From contig BNBP01000016.1 of assembly GCA_014656015.1 (NCBI GenBank), positions 43,865 through 107,864 on the forward strand: DNA of 64,000 nucleotides. The letters run 5' to 3'. Both the position numbers and the translations under genes were made by a program. The notes beneath the pieces are model-generated. The model had not been told where the DNA came from and did not search any database. It saw only the letters and a program-made list of their open reading frames with translations. The stretch comes from Streptomyces griseoaurantiacus. Its GTDB lineage: Bacteria > Actinomycetota > Actinomycetes > Streptomycetales > Streptomycetaceae. Positions 1-9,533 of the stretch are shown here, piece by piece. Each line of letters starts with the position of its first letter. Within the stretch, counting starts at the first letter, position 1.

Positions 1-1
1 C

Positions 2-820
2 GGCCTCGGCATCGCCGTCGGACCACTGCTCGGCGGAGAACTGGGCGCCATCAGCTGGCGCGGCCCCTTCTTCGGTGTCGCCGTCCTCATGGCCGTCGCC
101 CTCGTCGCCACCGTGGCCTTCGTGCCCTCGCTGCCCAGACCGGAGCGCCCCACCTCGCCCCTCGCCCCGCTCAGGGCGCTGCGCCACCGCGGCCTGCTCA
201 CCATGGGCATCATGGCGCTGCTCTACAACTGGGGCTTCTTCACCATGCTCGGCTACGCCCCGTACCCGATGGAGCTGGGCGCCCACCAGCTCGGGCTCGT
301 CTTCACCGGCTGGGGACTGCTGGTCGCCGCGTTCAGCGTGTTCTTCGCCCCGCGCCTGCAGGGCCGCTACGGCACCGCGCCCGTCCTCTACGCCAACCTG
401 CTCGGCCTCGGCATCGTCATGGCGGTCATCGCGGCGGGCGTCGACACTCCGGCCGTCGTCATCGTCGCGGTCGTCCTCAGCGGCGCCTTCATCGGCATCA
501 ACAACACGCTCACCACCCAGGCCGTCATGCTGGTCTCGCCCGTCGAGCGCCCGGTGGCCTCCTCGGCCTACGGCTTCCTGCGGTTCATCGGCGGCGGGCT
601 CGCGCCCTACGTCGCCGGGAAGCTCGCCGACGCCACCGACCTGAGCGTCCCCTTCTACCTGGGGGCCGGCACCTTCGTCCTCGCCATCCCGGTGCTCGCG
701 AGCGGGCACCGGCTGCTGGCGAGGGCCGAGCGGCGCGACGGCGAGGACGAGCCGGTCGTGCCGGCCGGACGCGACGGGCCCGTGTTCACGCCGGACCCGA
801 CGACGAACCGCGGCCGCTGA
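2..820 (+). CDS. MFS transporter, C-terminal part (cut by window start)
   Basis: The reading frame is already open at the first base and ends with TGA at 818-820. The visible part has the MFS motif-C style stretch GLGIAVGPLLGG at the very start and then about seven hydrophobic helices, so roughly the first third of a 12-TM drug/sugar efflux protein lies outside the window. The last 35 residues are a charged cytoplasmic tail. Substrate cannot be told. A GC hairpin follows the stop (884-907). The family assignment is confident; the role as an efflux pump is inferred. Confidence 0.85.
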   Translation, partial: GLGIAVGPLLGGELGAISWRGPFFGVAVLMAVALVATVAFVPSLPRPERPTSPLAPLRALRHRGLLTMGIMALLYNWGFFTMLGYAPYPMELGAHQLGLVFTGWGLLVAAFSVFFAPRLQGRYGTAPVLYANLLGLGIVMAVIAAGVDTPAVVIVAVVLSGAFIGINNTLTTQAVMLVSPVERPVASSAYGFLRFIGGGLAPYVAGKLADATDLSVPFYLGAGTFVLAIPVLASGHRLLARAERRDGEDEPVVPAGRDGPVFTPDPTTNRGR

Positions 821-883
821 CCCCGGCCCCGCTCCCGGCACTGCGCACCGGCGGCGCCTGAGCGGCACCGCGACGGCCGCCCC

Positions 884-907
884 GGGGCCCACCGCACGGT
901 GGGCCCC
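884..907 (+). terminator. Hairpin after MFS gene
   Basis: Arms GGGGCCCACCG (884-894) and CGGTGGGCCCC (897-907) pair perfectly over 11 bp with a 2-base gap. No T-run follows. It sits 64 bases past the MFS stop and ahead of the next gene, so a terminator role is likely but not certain. Confidence 0.55.
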
Positions 908-993
908 GAGCCATGTCCACCGCGGTGGCACCCGGGCCGTTCGGCCCAGGTGCGGGGCGCCCCCGGAGCCGTAGCGTGAGAGGAGTGAACCCT

Positions 994-2007
994 TTGCAGA
1001 TCGTCGCCTACGGCGTCCTCGCGGACGAGGAACCCCTGCTGCGCGCCGCCTTCGCCGGCCTCCTCCGGGACGGCCACGAACTGCGCTGCCTCGGCCTCTT
1101 CCTCGACCGTGACACCGCCCCCACCGCCACCGGCCACGACGTCGTCCTCAGCAGTGTCAACGACACCCTCGACGCCGGGGTCCTGCGCGCCCTCGCCGAG
1201 GGCGGCACCCGGATGATCGCCCAGCGTGCCACCGGCTACAACAACATCGACCTGGACACCGCCGCGGAGCTCGGTCTGACCGTCGCCCGTGTGTCGGCCT
1301 ACTCGCCGTACTCCGTCGCCGAGTTCGCCTGGGCGCTGGCGCTCGCCGTCGACCGCCGCATCGTCCGCGCCGCCCACCGCACCCGCGAGTTCGACTTCCG
1401 GCTCGACGGGCTGATGGGCCGCGACCTGCGCGGCCGTACCGCGGGGGTGGTCGGCACCGGGAAGATCGGAGCCGCCTTCGCCCGCATCGCGCACGGCTTC
1501 GGCATGCGGCTCCTCGGCTGGGACGTCGCCGAGAACCCCGAGTGCCTCGCCCTCGGCATGGAGTACGCCGACCGCGACCGGCTGTTCGCCGAGGCGGACC
1601 TCGTCAGCCTGCACGTACCGCTGCTGCCGGAGACCCACCACCTGGTGGACGCCCGCACGCTGGCCCTCATGAAGGACGACGCCCTGCTGGTCAACTCCAG
1701 CCGCGGCGGTCTGGTGGACACCGACGCCCTGCTGGAGACCCTGCGAGCGGGGCGGCTCAGCGGCGTCGGCCTGGACGTCTATGAGGAGGAGGCCGGGGTG
1801 TTCTTCCTCGACAAGTCCCTGGAGGTCATGACCGACGAGCGTCTCGCCCGCCTGATGACCTTCTCCAACGTGCTGGTCACCTCCCACCAGGCGTACTTCA
1901 CCCGGGACGCCGTCGGGCAGATCGCCGAGGCCACGGCCGGGAACGTCGCGGACCATCTGGCCGGCCGCACCGGCGCCAACACGCTCGTCCCGCCGGCCGC
2001 GCGCTGA
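994..2007 (+). CDS. D-lactate dehydrogenase-like 2-hydroxyacid dehydrogenase
   Basis: NAD-dependent D-2-hydroxyacid dehydrogenase, closest in pattern to fermentative D-lactate dehydrogenases (pyruvate to D-lactate). In the 337-residue protein the Rossmann motif GTGKIG is at 154-159. The catalytic Arg is in SSRGGL (R237), the Glu in DVYEEE (about 266) and the His in TSHQA (H298), so the active-site triad is complete. The start chosen is TTG at 994, because AGGAG at 981-985 lies 8 bases upstream; GTG at 985 and 976 are in frame but badly spaced or without a ribosome site. The frame stays open to 913, but that stretch does not resemble the family. It stands alone ahead of the GH65 gene. Confidence 0.88.
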   Translation: MQIVAYGVLADEEPLLRAAFAGLLRDGHELRCLGLFLDRDTAPTATGHDVVLSSVNDTLDAGVLRALAEGGTRMIAQRATGYNNIDLDTAAELGLTVARVSAYSPYSVAEFAWALALAVDRRIVRAAHRTREFDFRLDGLMGRDLRGRTAGVVGTGKIGAAFARIAHGFGMRLLGWDVAENPECLALGMEYADRDRLFAEADLVSLHVPLLPETHHLVDARTLALMKDDALLVNSSRGGLVDTDALLETLRAGRLSGVGLDVYEEEAGVFFLDKSLEVMTDERLARLMTFSNVLVTSHQAYFTRDAVGQIAEATAGNVADHLAGRTGANTLVPPAAR

Positions 2008-2036
2008 TCCACCGCCCGGCCGCGGGGCCGCGCGGC

Positions 2037-2057
2037 GGGCGGGATCCCGGCCCGCCC
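2037..2057 (+). terminator. Hairpin after the D-lactate dehydrogenase-like gene
   Basis: GGGCGGG (2037-2043) and CCCGCCC (2051-2057) form a 7-bp stem around a 7-base loop, 30 bases past the stop. There is no T-run. Moderate support. Confidence 0.45.
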
Positions 2058-2143
2058 CACAGACTGGAGGGGAAGGGCCCGTGGGGGAGGGGAGCGGGCC
2101 GGTGCACGAGAGAGAGCCTCACGAGAGGAAGCCGAGGACGGGC

Positions 2144-2254
2144 ATGAAGCCTTGCGCCACTCACCGCCACCCGCACTCCGCCCGGCGGGAGACCTCCCCC
2201 CGCCCGGGCGGCGCGCACCCCCGCCCCACCGCCGCACCCGCGGCCGCCCTGTGA
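2144..2254 (+). CDS. Possible leader peptide (36 aa) coupled to GH65 gene
   Basis: ATG at 2144 has a good ribosome site (GAGGA at 2134-2138, 5 bases away). It opens a 36-codon frame beginning MKPCATHRHPHSARRE, rich in His, Arg and Pro. Its TGA (2252-2254) overlaps the probable GTG start of the GH65 gene at 2251, giving the GTGA arrangement typical of translational coupling. Without this frame the GH65 GTG has no clear ribosome site of its own. This fits a leader peptide that delivers ribosomes to the GH65 start. No homologue is recognised and the frame could be fortuitous. Confidence 0.4.
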   Translation: MKPCATHRHPHSARRETSPRPGGAHPRPTAAPAAAL

Positions 2255-4701
2255 CCCCCGCCCGGCACCCGACGGCGGCGACCCTCGCCCCGGTCCCGCA
2301 CCACGCCCCCCTCGCCGCCGGCACCTCCGCCCCCGGCACCTGGGCGTACGAGGGCTACGACCCGGCCGCCGAACGTCTGCGGGAGGCACTGTGCACCCTG
2401 GGCAACGGCCGCTTCGCCACCCGCGGCGCACTGCCCGAGTGCACGGCGGACGACGTCCACTACCCCGGCACCTACGTGGCCGGCTGCTACGACCGCCTCA
2501 CCTCCGAGGTCGCCGGTCGCCAGGTCGAGAACGAGGACATGGTCAACCTCCCGAACTGGCTGCCGCTGCGGTTCCGCCCCGCCGGCGGCGACTGGCTCAC
2601 CCCCGACACCACGACCGTCCTGGAGCACCACCTCACCCTCCACCTGGACGGCGGCACCCTGACCCGGCACACCCGCTACGCCCTCGACGAGCAGCGGATC
2701 CTCGACGTGCGCCAGCAGCGGCTCGTCTCCATGGCCGACCCCCATCTCGCCGCGCTCCGCACCGAGTTCACCTGCGAGGGGGCGGCCCTCGACCTCGAGG
2801 TCGAGGCGGCGCTCGACGGAGGTGTCACCAACGCCGGGGTCGCCCGCTACCGCGAACTCGACGGCCGGCACCTCACCCACATCCACACCGGCACGGCCGC
2901 CACCGCGCCCGGCACCGCCTGGCTGCGCTGCCGCACCCGCGGCTCCGACGTCCGCATCGGCATGGCCGCCCGGGTCACCGCGGACGCCCCCGTCACCGTC
3001 CGCCACGCGCACCCGCGCGCCCTGCACACCGCACGCCTGCGGCTGGAACCCGGCCGGACGGCCCGCGTCGACAAGACCGTCGCCCTGCACACCTCCCGCG
3101 ACCCCGCCATCGGCGACCCGCGGCACGCCGCCGTCGAACGGGCCGGTGCGGCGCCCGGCTTCGAGCAACTGCGGGAGGACCACCGGGCCGCCTGGGAGCG
3201 GCTGTGGCGCCGGGCGCGTCTGGAGGTCCCCGGGGAGCCCGGTCAGATCCTGCGGCTCCACCTCTTCCACGTCCTGCAGACCCTGTCCCCGCACACCGCC
3301 GACCTCGACGTCGGCGTGCCCGCGCGAGGGCTGCACGGCGAGGCCTACCGCGGCCATGTCTTCTGGGACGAGCTGTTCGTGCTGCCGTACCTCAACCTGC
3401 ACCTGCCCGAGGTGTCCCGGGCCCTGCTCGGCTACCGCCACCGGCGTCTGGAACCCGCCCGCGCGGCGGCCCGCGCCCTCGGCAGACGCGGCGCCATGTA
3501 CCCGTGGCAGAGCGGCAGCGACGGGCGGGAGGAGACCCAGCGGCTGCACCTCAACCCCCGCTCCGGGCGCTGGCTGCCCGACCACTCCCACCTCCAGCGG
3601 CACGTCGGGTCGGCGATCGCGCACAACGTGTGGCAGTACTGCGAGGCGAGCGGCGACACCGAGTTCCTGCACACCGCCGGCGCCGAGATGCTGCTCGAGA
3701 TCGCCCGCTTCTGGGCGGACTCGGCCACCTGGGACCCTGCCCTGCGCAGGCACCGCATCCTCGGCGTCATGGGGCCCGACGAGTACCACGACGCCTATCC
3801 CGGCGCCGACCGACCCGGCCTCGACGACAACGCCTACACGAACGTCACCGCCGCCTGGGTGCTCACCCGCACCCTGGACCTGCTCGGCTCCCTCCCCGAG
3901 CCCCGGCGCCGCGAACTCACCGAGGACCTGGAGCTGACGGACGAGGAACTGCGGCGCTGGGAGGAGGTCTCCCGCACCCTGCGCATCCCCTTCCACGAGG
4001 GCGTCATCAGTCAGTTCGAGGGCTACGGCGACCTGGACGAACTCGACTGGGAGGCCTACCGCGCCCGCTACGGCGACATCCGCCGGCTGGACCGGATCCT
4101 GGAGGCCGAGGGGGACAGCGTCAACCACTACAGGGCCTCCAAGCAGGCCGACGTCCTCGTGCTCGGCCACCTCCTCCCGCCGCACGAACTCGTCGCCCTC
4201 TTCGCCCGGCTCGGCCACCGCTTCGACGACGACCTCTGGCGCCGCACCGTCGACCACTACCTGGCCCGCACCAGCCACGGCTCCACCCTCAGCGGGCTGG
4301 TCCACGGCTGGGTCCTGGCCCGCTGCCGCCGCACGGAGGCGTGGGACCACGTCCAGGAGGCGCTGCTCAGCGACGTGGCCGATGTGCAGGGCGGTACCAC
4401 GGGCGAGGGCATCCACCTCGGCGCCATGGCCGGCACCCTCGACCTCGTCCAGCGCGGGCTGCCCGGCCTGGAGACCCGCGAGGGCGCGCTGTGGCTGGAC
4501 CCGGTCCCGCTGCCGAGACTGTCCTCCTACGGCTTCACCGTGCGCCACGACGGCCACTGGGGCGTACGGCTGCGGCTGGAACACCGGTGCGTGGAGATCG
4601 AGGTGCCGCCCTCGGAGGAGGCACCTCTCGACATCCACCTCGCCGGCCGGGCATTCCGGGTCCGGCCGGGGGAGGTGCGCCGGCTGGAGCTGCCGGACTG
4701 A
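2251..4701 (+). CDS. Glycoside hydrolase family 65 (trehalose/kojibiose/maltose phosphorylase-type)
   Basis: About 816 residues, the usual size of GH65 enzymes, which cleave alpha-linked disaccharides by phosphorolysis (inverting) or hydrolysis. The N-terminal beta-sandwich carries LGNGRFATRG. The (alpha/alpha)6 barrel contains GPDEYHD with the predicted general acid Glu at about residue 511, then KQADVLVL and SHGSTLS, the phosphate/sugar-site region, then a C-terminal jelly-roll. This GH65 pattern is what is seen; the exact substrate cannot be decided. Start GTG 2251 overlaps a possible leader peptide; an in-frame TTG at 2152 lies inside a Pro/Arg-rich stretch that looks non-coding. With pgm and gap nearby, a role in trehalose or maltose breakdown to glucose phosphates is plausible. 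The stop is only 12 bases from the convergent gap gene. Confidence 0.88.
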   Translation: MTPARHPTAATLAPVPHHAPLAAGTSAPGTWAYEGYDPAAERLREALCTLGNGRFATRGALPECTADDVHYPGTYVAGCYDRLTSEVAGRQVENEDMVNLPNWLPLRFRPAGGDWLTPDTTTVLEHHLTLHLDGGTLTRHTRYALDEQRILDVRQQRLVSMADPHLAALRTEFTCEGAALDLEVEAALDGGVTNAGVARYRELDGRHLTHIHTGTAATAPGTAWLRCRTRGSDVRIGMAARVTADAPVTVRHAHPRALHTARLRLEPGRTARVDKTVALHTSRDPAIGDPRHAAVERAGAAPGFEQLREDHRAAWERLWRRARLEVPGEPGQILRLHLFHVLQTLSPHTADLDVGVPARGLHGEAYRGHVFWDELFVLPYLNLHLPEVSRALLGYRHRRLEPARAAARALGRRGAMYPWQSGSDGREETQRLHLNPRSGRWLPDHSHLQRHVGSAIAHNVWQYCEASGDTEFLHTAGAEMLLEIARFWADSATWDPALRRHRILGVMGPDEYHDAYPGADRPGLDDNAYTNVTAAWVLTRTLDLLGSLPEPRRRELTEDLELTDEELRRWEEVSRTLRIPFHEGVISQFEGYGDLDELDWEAYRARYGDIRRLDRILEAEGDSVNHYRASKQADVLVLGHLLPPHELVALFARLGHRFDDDLWRRTVDHYLARTSHGSTLSGLVHGWVLARCRRTEAWDHVQEALLSDVADVQGGTTGEGIHLGAMAGTLDLVQRGLPGLETREGALWLDPVPLPRLSSYGFTVRHDGHWGVRLRLEHRCVEIEVPPSEEAPLDIHLAGRAFRVRPGEVRRLELPD

Positions 4702-4713
4702 GGCCGGTTCCGG

Positions 4714-6165
4714 TCAGGCGGCCGGTGCCGGGTACGTCGGGTACTCGACGCCGGACACGTACTGCACCACCCGCACGACCTGGCAGGAGTACCCGAACTC
4801 GTTGTCGTACCAGAGGTACAGGATCGCGTTGTCGCCCTCGACCTTGGTCGCGCCCGCGTCCACGATCGAGGCGTGCCGGGAGCCGACGAAGTCGCTGGAG
4901 ACCGCGTCCGGCGCGGTGGTGAAGTCGATCTGCCGCTTCAGCGGCGAGGTCAGCGACACCTCCCGCAGGTGGTCGAGGACCTCCTCCCGGCTGGTCTTAC
5001 GCGCGAGCTGGAGATTGAGGATGGCGATCGAGACGTCCGGCACCGGCACCCGGATCGAGCTGCCGGTGATCCGCGCTTTGAGGTCGGGCAGCGCCTTGGC
5101 GACCGCGGAGGCCGCCCCCGTCTCGGTGAGCACCATGTTGAGCGGCGCCGAGCGTCCGCGCCGCTCCGACTTGTGGTAATTGTCCAGCAGGTTCTGGTCG
5201 TTGGTGAACGAGTGGACCGTCTCCACGTGTCCGCGCTCCACCCCGAACTCGTCGTCCATCGCCTTCAGCGGCGGCACGATGGCGTTGGTGGTGCAGGAGG
5301 CGCAGGACAGGACGCGCTCGTCCGGCTTGATGGTGTCGTGGTTGACGCCGTGGACGATGTTGGGGACGTCGCCCTTGCCCGGCGCGGTGAGCACCACCTT
5401 GTCGATGCCGGGCCGCAGGTGCTGCGACAGCCCCTCGCGGTCGCGCCACTTGCCGGTGTTGTCGATGAGGATGGCGTCCTTGATGCCGTGGGCGGTGTAG
5501 TCCACCTGGGACGGGTCGTCGGCGTGGATGACCTTGATGGTGTTGCCGTTGGCGGTGATGGTGCCGTTGGCCTCGTCGACGGTGATCGTGCCCTGGAACT
5601 GGCCGTGCACGGAGTCGCGGCGCAGCAGCGAGGCCCGCTTGACGAGGTCCTCGCCCACCCGGCCGCCGCCGCGCACGACGATCGCGCGCAGCCGCAGCCC
5701 GTTGCCGGAGCCGGACTTCTCGATGAGCAGCCGGGCGACGAGGCGGCCGATGCGGCCGAAGCCGTAGAGCACGACATCGCGCGGCTCGCGTCGCTCGATC
5801 TTGTCGGCGCCGGTCGCGCCCGCGACGGCCTCGGCGGTGAACTCCCTCACGGACAGGCCGCGGTCGTCCTCCTTGTAGGTCGCGGCGAGCATGCCCAGGT
5901 CGATCTGGGAGGGGCCGAGGTCGAGGGTGGTCAGCGCCTGGAGGAAGGGCAGCGTCTCGGTGACCGACAGCTCCGCGCCGGCGATCTGCCGGGCGAACCG
6001 GTGGGTCTTGAGGATGCTCACCACCGACTTGTTCACCAGGGAGCGGCTGTGCAGGAGAACGGTGACGTCCCGCTCCCGGTGCAGCTTCCCGATCATCGGG
6101 ATCATCGACTCCGCGATCTCCTCGCGGTGCTTCCAGTGGGTGAACGAACCGTCGTTGTCAGTCAC
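4714..6165 (-). CDS. gap: Glyceraldehyde-3-phosphate dehydrogenase, long form
   Basis: Oxidises glyceraldehyde-3-phosphate to 1,3-bisphosphoglycerate in glycolysis, or the reverse. In the 483-residue protein the dinucleotide motif LYGFGRIGR begins near residue 133 and the catalytic cysteine lies in SCASCTTNA (about C291). The substrate region SFTNDQNLLDN follows. The enzyme is about 130 residues longer than the classical 335-residue form: residues 1-130 are a helical, charged N-terminal extension of unknown role, known in a subgroup of actinobacterial GAPDHs. GTG at 6165 is chosen because upstream codons read as non-coding and family members begin with the same TDNDG-like segment. It may be a second, condition-specific isozyme. 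Confidence 0.92.
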   Translation of the reverse strand: MTDNDGSFTHWKHREEIAESMIPMIGKLHRERDVTVLLHSRSLVNKSVVSILKTHRFARQIAGAELSVTETLPFLQALTTLDLGPSQIDLGMLAATYKEDDRGLSVREFTAEAVAGATGADKIERREPRDVVLYGFGRIGRLVARLLIEKSGSGNGLRLRAIVVRGGGRVGEDLVKRASLLRRDSVHGQFQGTITVDEANGTITANGNTIKVIHADDPSQVDYTAHGIKDAILIDNTGKWRDREGLSQHLRPGIDKVVLTAPGKGDVPNIVHGVNHDTIKPDERVLSCASCTTNAIVPPLKAMDDEFGVERGHVETVHSFTNDQNLLDNYHKSERRGRSAPLNMVLTETGAASAVAKALPDLKARITGSSIRVPVPDVSIAILNLQLARKTSREEVLDHLREVSLTSPLKRQIDFTTAPDAVSSDFVGSRHASIVDAGATKVEGDNAILYLWYDNEFGYSCQVVRVVQYVSGVEYPTYPAPAA

Positions 6166-6447
6166 AGAACTATCTCTCAGTCGAGCTAGCAGGCGCTCAT
6201 ATGCTAACCGCACGAATGGCCCGCGCGATCGAGGGGGCACCCACCCGCACCCCGCACGACCCGCCCGGACGCGGCTCGGCAGGAAGCGTGCCCGGCACGA
6301 GGGGCGCACGGAATCGAAGGATGAGACCTGTACGCGCCCCCGCGGGCCTCGGCAGAATGCGCCATGTCGGCGATCACGTGGCCCGGGTGCCGCCCGTCCC
6401 TCCGCCGCAGGGCGTCACCCCCTTCGCAGGAAAGCAGGTCGGCTGCC

Positions 6448-7170
6448 GTGCTGTTGTCTCTGCCCACCACCGTGTCCGCCCTCCGGGAATGCCTCGCCCA
6501 GGGGGCGGTGCCCGTCGGCGGCGCGACCCTCGTCTGGGCCACCTGGCAGCGCGAGGGCTTCCCCGAACAGGCCGTGTCACTGCGCGAGGTGCCCGAGGCC
6601 ACCGTCCTCGGACGCGAGGAACTCGGCGCGGCCGTCCTGCTCCACCAGGTCGACGACCGGGTGCCCGAGGTGCTGCGCCGCGCGGCCGGCTCGGTCGGCA
6701 CCGGTGCCGTGCGCCGCGCGGCCACGGTCGGCGGCAACCTCGTCGGCAGCACGCTGCGCTGTCTGCTGCCCGCCGCCCTCGTCCTGGACGCCCGCGCCCG
6801 GGTCCTCGGGGGCGAGGGGACCTACGAGACCGACCTCGCCGAACTCGTCGCCAAACGCCACCTGTTGCTCTCCCTGCGCTGGCACGCCCCGCTCACCAGC
6901 GGCTACCGCAAGCTGCCCGGCGACGCGGGCGGCCCGCCGCCCTTCGTGGTCGCCACCGCCGTGCACGCCGACGCCGAGGGCGGACACCTGCTGCGCGTCG
7001 CCGTCCGGGACGGCTACGAGGTGATCGCCGAGAGCGCGTCCCACGGTGCCGGCGCGCCGGAGGTTCTCGACGCCCTGCGCCGCACACCCCTCGGCGCCCT
7101 TCCCCCCACGGCCTGGGAGGCGGTCCGCGCGCAGGTCACCGAGACCCTCGCCGATCCGGCGCTCGGCTGA
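6448..7170 (+). CDS. FAD-binding domain protein of the molybdopterin dehydrogenase type (orphan)
   Basis: The 240-residue product resembles the FAD-binding subunit of xanthine/CO-type dehydrogenases (CoxM-like). It begins with PTTVSALRECLAQGAVPVGGATL and contains the FAD loop RRAATVGGNLVGSTLRC. The region has no molybdopterin-binding or 2Fe-2S subunit gene, so the usual three-subunit enzyme cannot be built from this locus, and the protein is shorter than the usual 290 residues. Start GTG 6448 is chosen at the beginning of the recognisable domain; the ORF remains open upstream to 6364. It may act with subunits coded elsewhere or be a free-standing flavoprotein. Confidence 0.7.
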   Translation: MLLSLPTTVSALRECLAQGAVPVGGATLVWATWQREGFPEQAVSLREVPEATVLGREELGAAVLLHQVDDRVPEVLRRAAGSVGTGAVRRAATVGGNLVGSTLRCLLPAALVLDARARVLGGEGTYETDLAELVAKRHLLLSLRWHAPLTSGYRKLPGDAGGPPPFVVATAVHADAEGGHLLRVAVRDGYEVIAESASHGAGAPEVLDALRRTPLGALPPTAWEAVRAQVTETLADPALG

Positions 7171-7274
7171 GGCGGCCACCGGCCGCCGCACCGCACCCGT
7201 CCGCCGCGTCACGGTCGTCAACCCCCGAGAACACGAGGCTGTTTGCGGTCGGAGTCAGCGGCAAAGCGGAGTGC

Positions 7275-7715
7275 ATGACTGAATCGAACTCCAAACCCAG
7301 CAACAGCACGCAGGCGAAGTCCAAGACCGCCGAGGCCACCCGTTCCAAGGCCCAGGGGGCCGCGGACAAGGCCACCGCACCCGCCTCCGGGGCCGCGAAG
7401 GCCGTCGCGGGCAAGGCGGGTGACGCCGCGTCGGCGGCCCGCAACGGTACCGAGCGCGCGGCCACCGCGACCGCGCAGGTGGCCCAGACCGCGGTCAAGG
7501 GCGTCGAGGCCGGCCGGCAGGCCGTCGTCGCCACCACCGGCCAGGTCGCGGCCACCGCACGGACGGCCTGGACGGTCCTCGCCCAGCGCAAGGCCGTCGC
7601 CGCCGGAGTCGGTGCCGGACTGACCGCGCTCAGCGCCGCCTCCTACGCGGTGGGCCGCCGCGCGGCTCGGCACAGCCACGGGCCCCTCACCCGGCTCACC
7701 GGCGGTCGCTTCTGA
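7275..7715 (+). CDS. Ala/Lys/Thr-rich LEA- or phasin-like small protein
   Basis: A 146-residue protein that begins MTESNSKPSNSTQAKSK. It is composed almost wholly of Ala, Lys, Thr, Gly and Gln in a long amphipathic, probably helical, repeat-like region (residues 15-105). A weakly hydrophobic segment follows near 110-130, then a basic tail. Such composition is seen in late-embryogenesis-abundant-like, phasin-like and histone-like stress proteins; no specific family can be named. ATG 7275 is the first start after a region without coding character. It lies between the orphan flavoprotein and pgm, same strand but with its own 100-base gap. A stress-protective or membrane-coating role is inferred only. 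Confidence 0.6.
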   Translation: MTESNSKPSNSTQAKSKTAEATRSKAQGAADKATAPASGAAKAVAGKAGDAASAARNGTERAATATAQVAQTAVKGVEAGRQAVVATTGQVAATARTAWTVLAQRKAVAAGVGAGLTALSAASYAVGRRAARHSHGPLTRLTGGRF

Positions 7716-7889
7716 GGGACTCCCCGAGGGCCCCTGCCCGGCCGTCGGCGGGCCGTGCCCGCCGACGCCGGCCCCCACCTCCGCCCCGCACCGCCGGTCA
7801 CACACGCGCACATCGCAGACGTGCACATCGCACCGGCGGGGGAAGATGGGAGCGCGAGCGAACGCACGACCGATGCGGAGGAGTGGGGC

Positions 7890-9530
7890 ATGCTGCACGA
7901 ACGAGCCGGCGAGCCGGCCGAGCCCGAGGACCTGATCGACGTCGCCCGGCTGGTGACCGCGTACTACGCGCTGCACCCCGACCCGGCCGAACCGGGACAG
8001 CGCGTCGCCTTCGGCACGTCCGGACACCGTGGATCCTCCCTGGCCACGGCCTTCAACGAGGACCACATCGCCGCCACCAGCCAGGCCATCTGCGAGTACC
8101 GCACCGCACAGGGCACCGACGGCCCGCTGTTCCTCGGCGCCGACACCCATGCCCTGTCCGAGCCTGCCCGGGTCACCGCGCTGGAGGTGTTCGCGGCCAA
8201 CGACGTCACCGTCCTCGTCGACAGTGCCGACGGCTACACCCCCACCCCCGCCGTCTCGCACGCCATCCTCACCCACAACCGGGGCCGCACCGCCCACCTC
8301 GCCGACGGCGTCGTCGTCACCCCCAGCCACAACCCGCCCGCCGACGGCGGCTTCAAGTACAACCCGCCCAGCGGCGGCCCGGCCGGTTCGGAGGCCACCT
8401 CCTGGATCCAGGACCGCGCCAACGAGATCATCGCGGGCGGACTGAAGGACGTGCGGCGCATCCCCTACACGCGCGCGCTCGCCGCCCCGGGCACCGGCCG
8501 CCACGACTTCCTCTCCGCCTACGTCGCCGACCTGCCGAGCGTCCTCGACCTCGACGCGATCCGCACGGCCGGCGTACGCATCGGCGCCGACCCGCTCGGC
8601 GGGGCCTCCGTCGCGTACTGGGGCCGCATCGCCGAGGAGCACCGGATCGACCTCACCGTGGTCAACCCGCTCGCCGACCCCACCTGGCGGTTCATGACGC
8701 TGGACTGGGACGGCAAGATCCGCATGGACTGCTCCTCGCCGCACGCCATGGCCTCCCTCATCGCCGCGCGCGACCGCTTCGACCTCGCCACCGGCAACGA
8801 CGCCGACGCCGACCGGCACGGCATCGTCACCCCGGACGCCGGACTGATGAACCCCAACCACTACCTGGCCACCGCGATCTCCTACCTCTACGCCCACCGC
8901 CCCGACTGGCCGGGCGACGCGGGCGTGGGCAAGACCCTCGTGTCCTCCAGCATGATCGACCGGGTCGCCGCCGACCTCGGCCGCCGGCTGGTCGAGGTCC
9001 CCGTCGGCTTCAAGTGGTTCGTGGACGGACTGGCCGGCGGCTCGCTCGGCTTCGGCGGCGAGGAGTCCGCCGGGGCCTCCTTCCTGCGTCGGGACGGCTC
9101 CGTGTGGACCACCGACAAGGACGGCATCCTCCTGGCCCTGCTCGCCTCCGAGATCACCGCCGTCACCGGGCGCACCCCCTCGGAGCACTACGCCGCCCTC
9201 ACCGCCCGCTTCGGCGAGCCCGCCTACGCCCGCATCGACGCCCCCGCCACCCGGGAGCAGAAGGCACGGCTGGGCAAGCTGTCCCCGGCCCAGGTCGGCG
9301 CCGACACCCTCGCCGGGGAACCGGTCACCGACATCCTCACCGAGGCCCCCGGCAACGGGGCCGCGCTCGGCGGCATCAAGGTCGTCACCGAGAACGCCTG
9401 GTTCGCGGCCCGGCCCTCGGGCACGGAGGACGTCTACAAGGTCTACGCGGAGTCCTTCCGCGGCCCCGACCACCTGCGGCAGGTGCAGGAGGAGGCCCAG
9501 TCGGTCGTCAACCAGGCCCTGGGCGAGTGA
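7890..9530 (+). CDS. pgm: Phosphoglucomutase (alpha-D-glucose phosphate-specific)
   Basis: Interconverts glucose-1-phosphate and glucose-6-phosphate. The 546-residue length matches bacterial Pgm. All motifs are intact: TSGHRGS near 43, the phosphoserine loop TPSHNPP (S146), the Mg-binding NDADADRHG (303-311), the sugar-binding GGEESAG (389-395) and the C-terminal phosphate-binding RPSGTED. Start ATG 7890 is preceded by GGAGGAG at 7877-7883, six bases away, and starts MLHERAG as in other Pgm proteins. Together with the GH65 enzyme it could channel beta-glucose-phosphate or glucose-1-phosphate into glycolysis or glycogen/trehalose synthesis. The gene ends at a strong two-way hairpin. Confidence 0.96.
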   Translation: MLHERAGEPAEPEDLIDVARLVTAYYALHPDPAEPGQRVAFGTSGHRGSSLATAFNEDHIAATSQAICEYRTAQGTDGPLFLGADTHALSEPARVTALEVFAANDVTVLVDSADGYTPTPAVSHAILTHNRGRTAHLADGVVVTPSHNPPADGGFKYNPPSGGPAGSEATSWIQDRANEIIAGGLKDVRRIPYTRALAAPGTGRHDFLSAYVADLPSVLDLDAIRTAGVRIGADPLGGASVAYWGRIAEEHRIDLTVVNPLADPTWRFMTLDWDGKIRMDCSSPHAMASLIAARDRFDLATGNDADADRHGIVTPDAGLMNPNHYLATAISYLYAHRPDWPGDAGVGKTLVSSSMIDRVAADLGRRLVEVPVGFKWFVDGLAGGSLGFGGEESAGASFLRRDGSVWTTDKDGILLALLASEITAVTGRTPSEHYAALTARFGEPAYARIDAPATREQKARLGKLSPAQVGADTLAGEPVTDILTEAPGNGAALGGIKVVTENAWFAARPSGTEDVYKVYAESFRGPDHLRQVQEEAQSVVNQALGE

Positions 9531-9533
9531 CAT

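Noticed and set aside
2161..4638. 825-residue open frame opposite the GH65 gene
   Set aside because: Shadow frame with low-complexity Gly/Val/Ala composition and no motif.
6166..6447. Possible small gene between gap and the FAD-binding gene
   Set aside because: Frames lack ribosome sites and are rich in Pro/Arg/Thr; the region is best read as two promoters.
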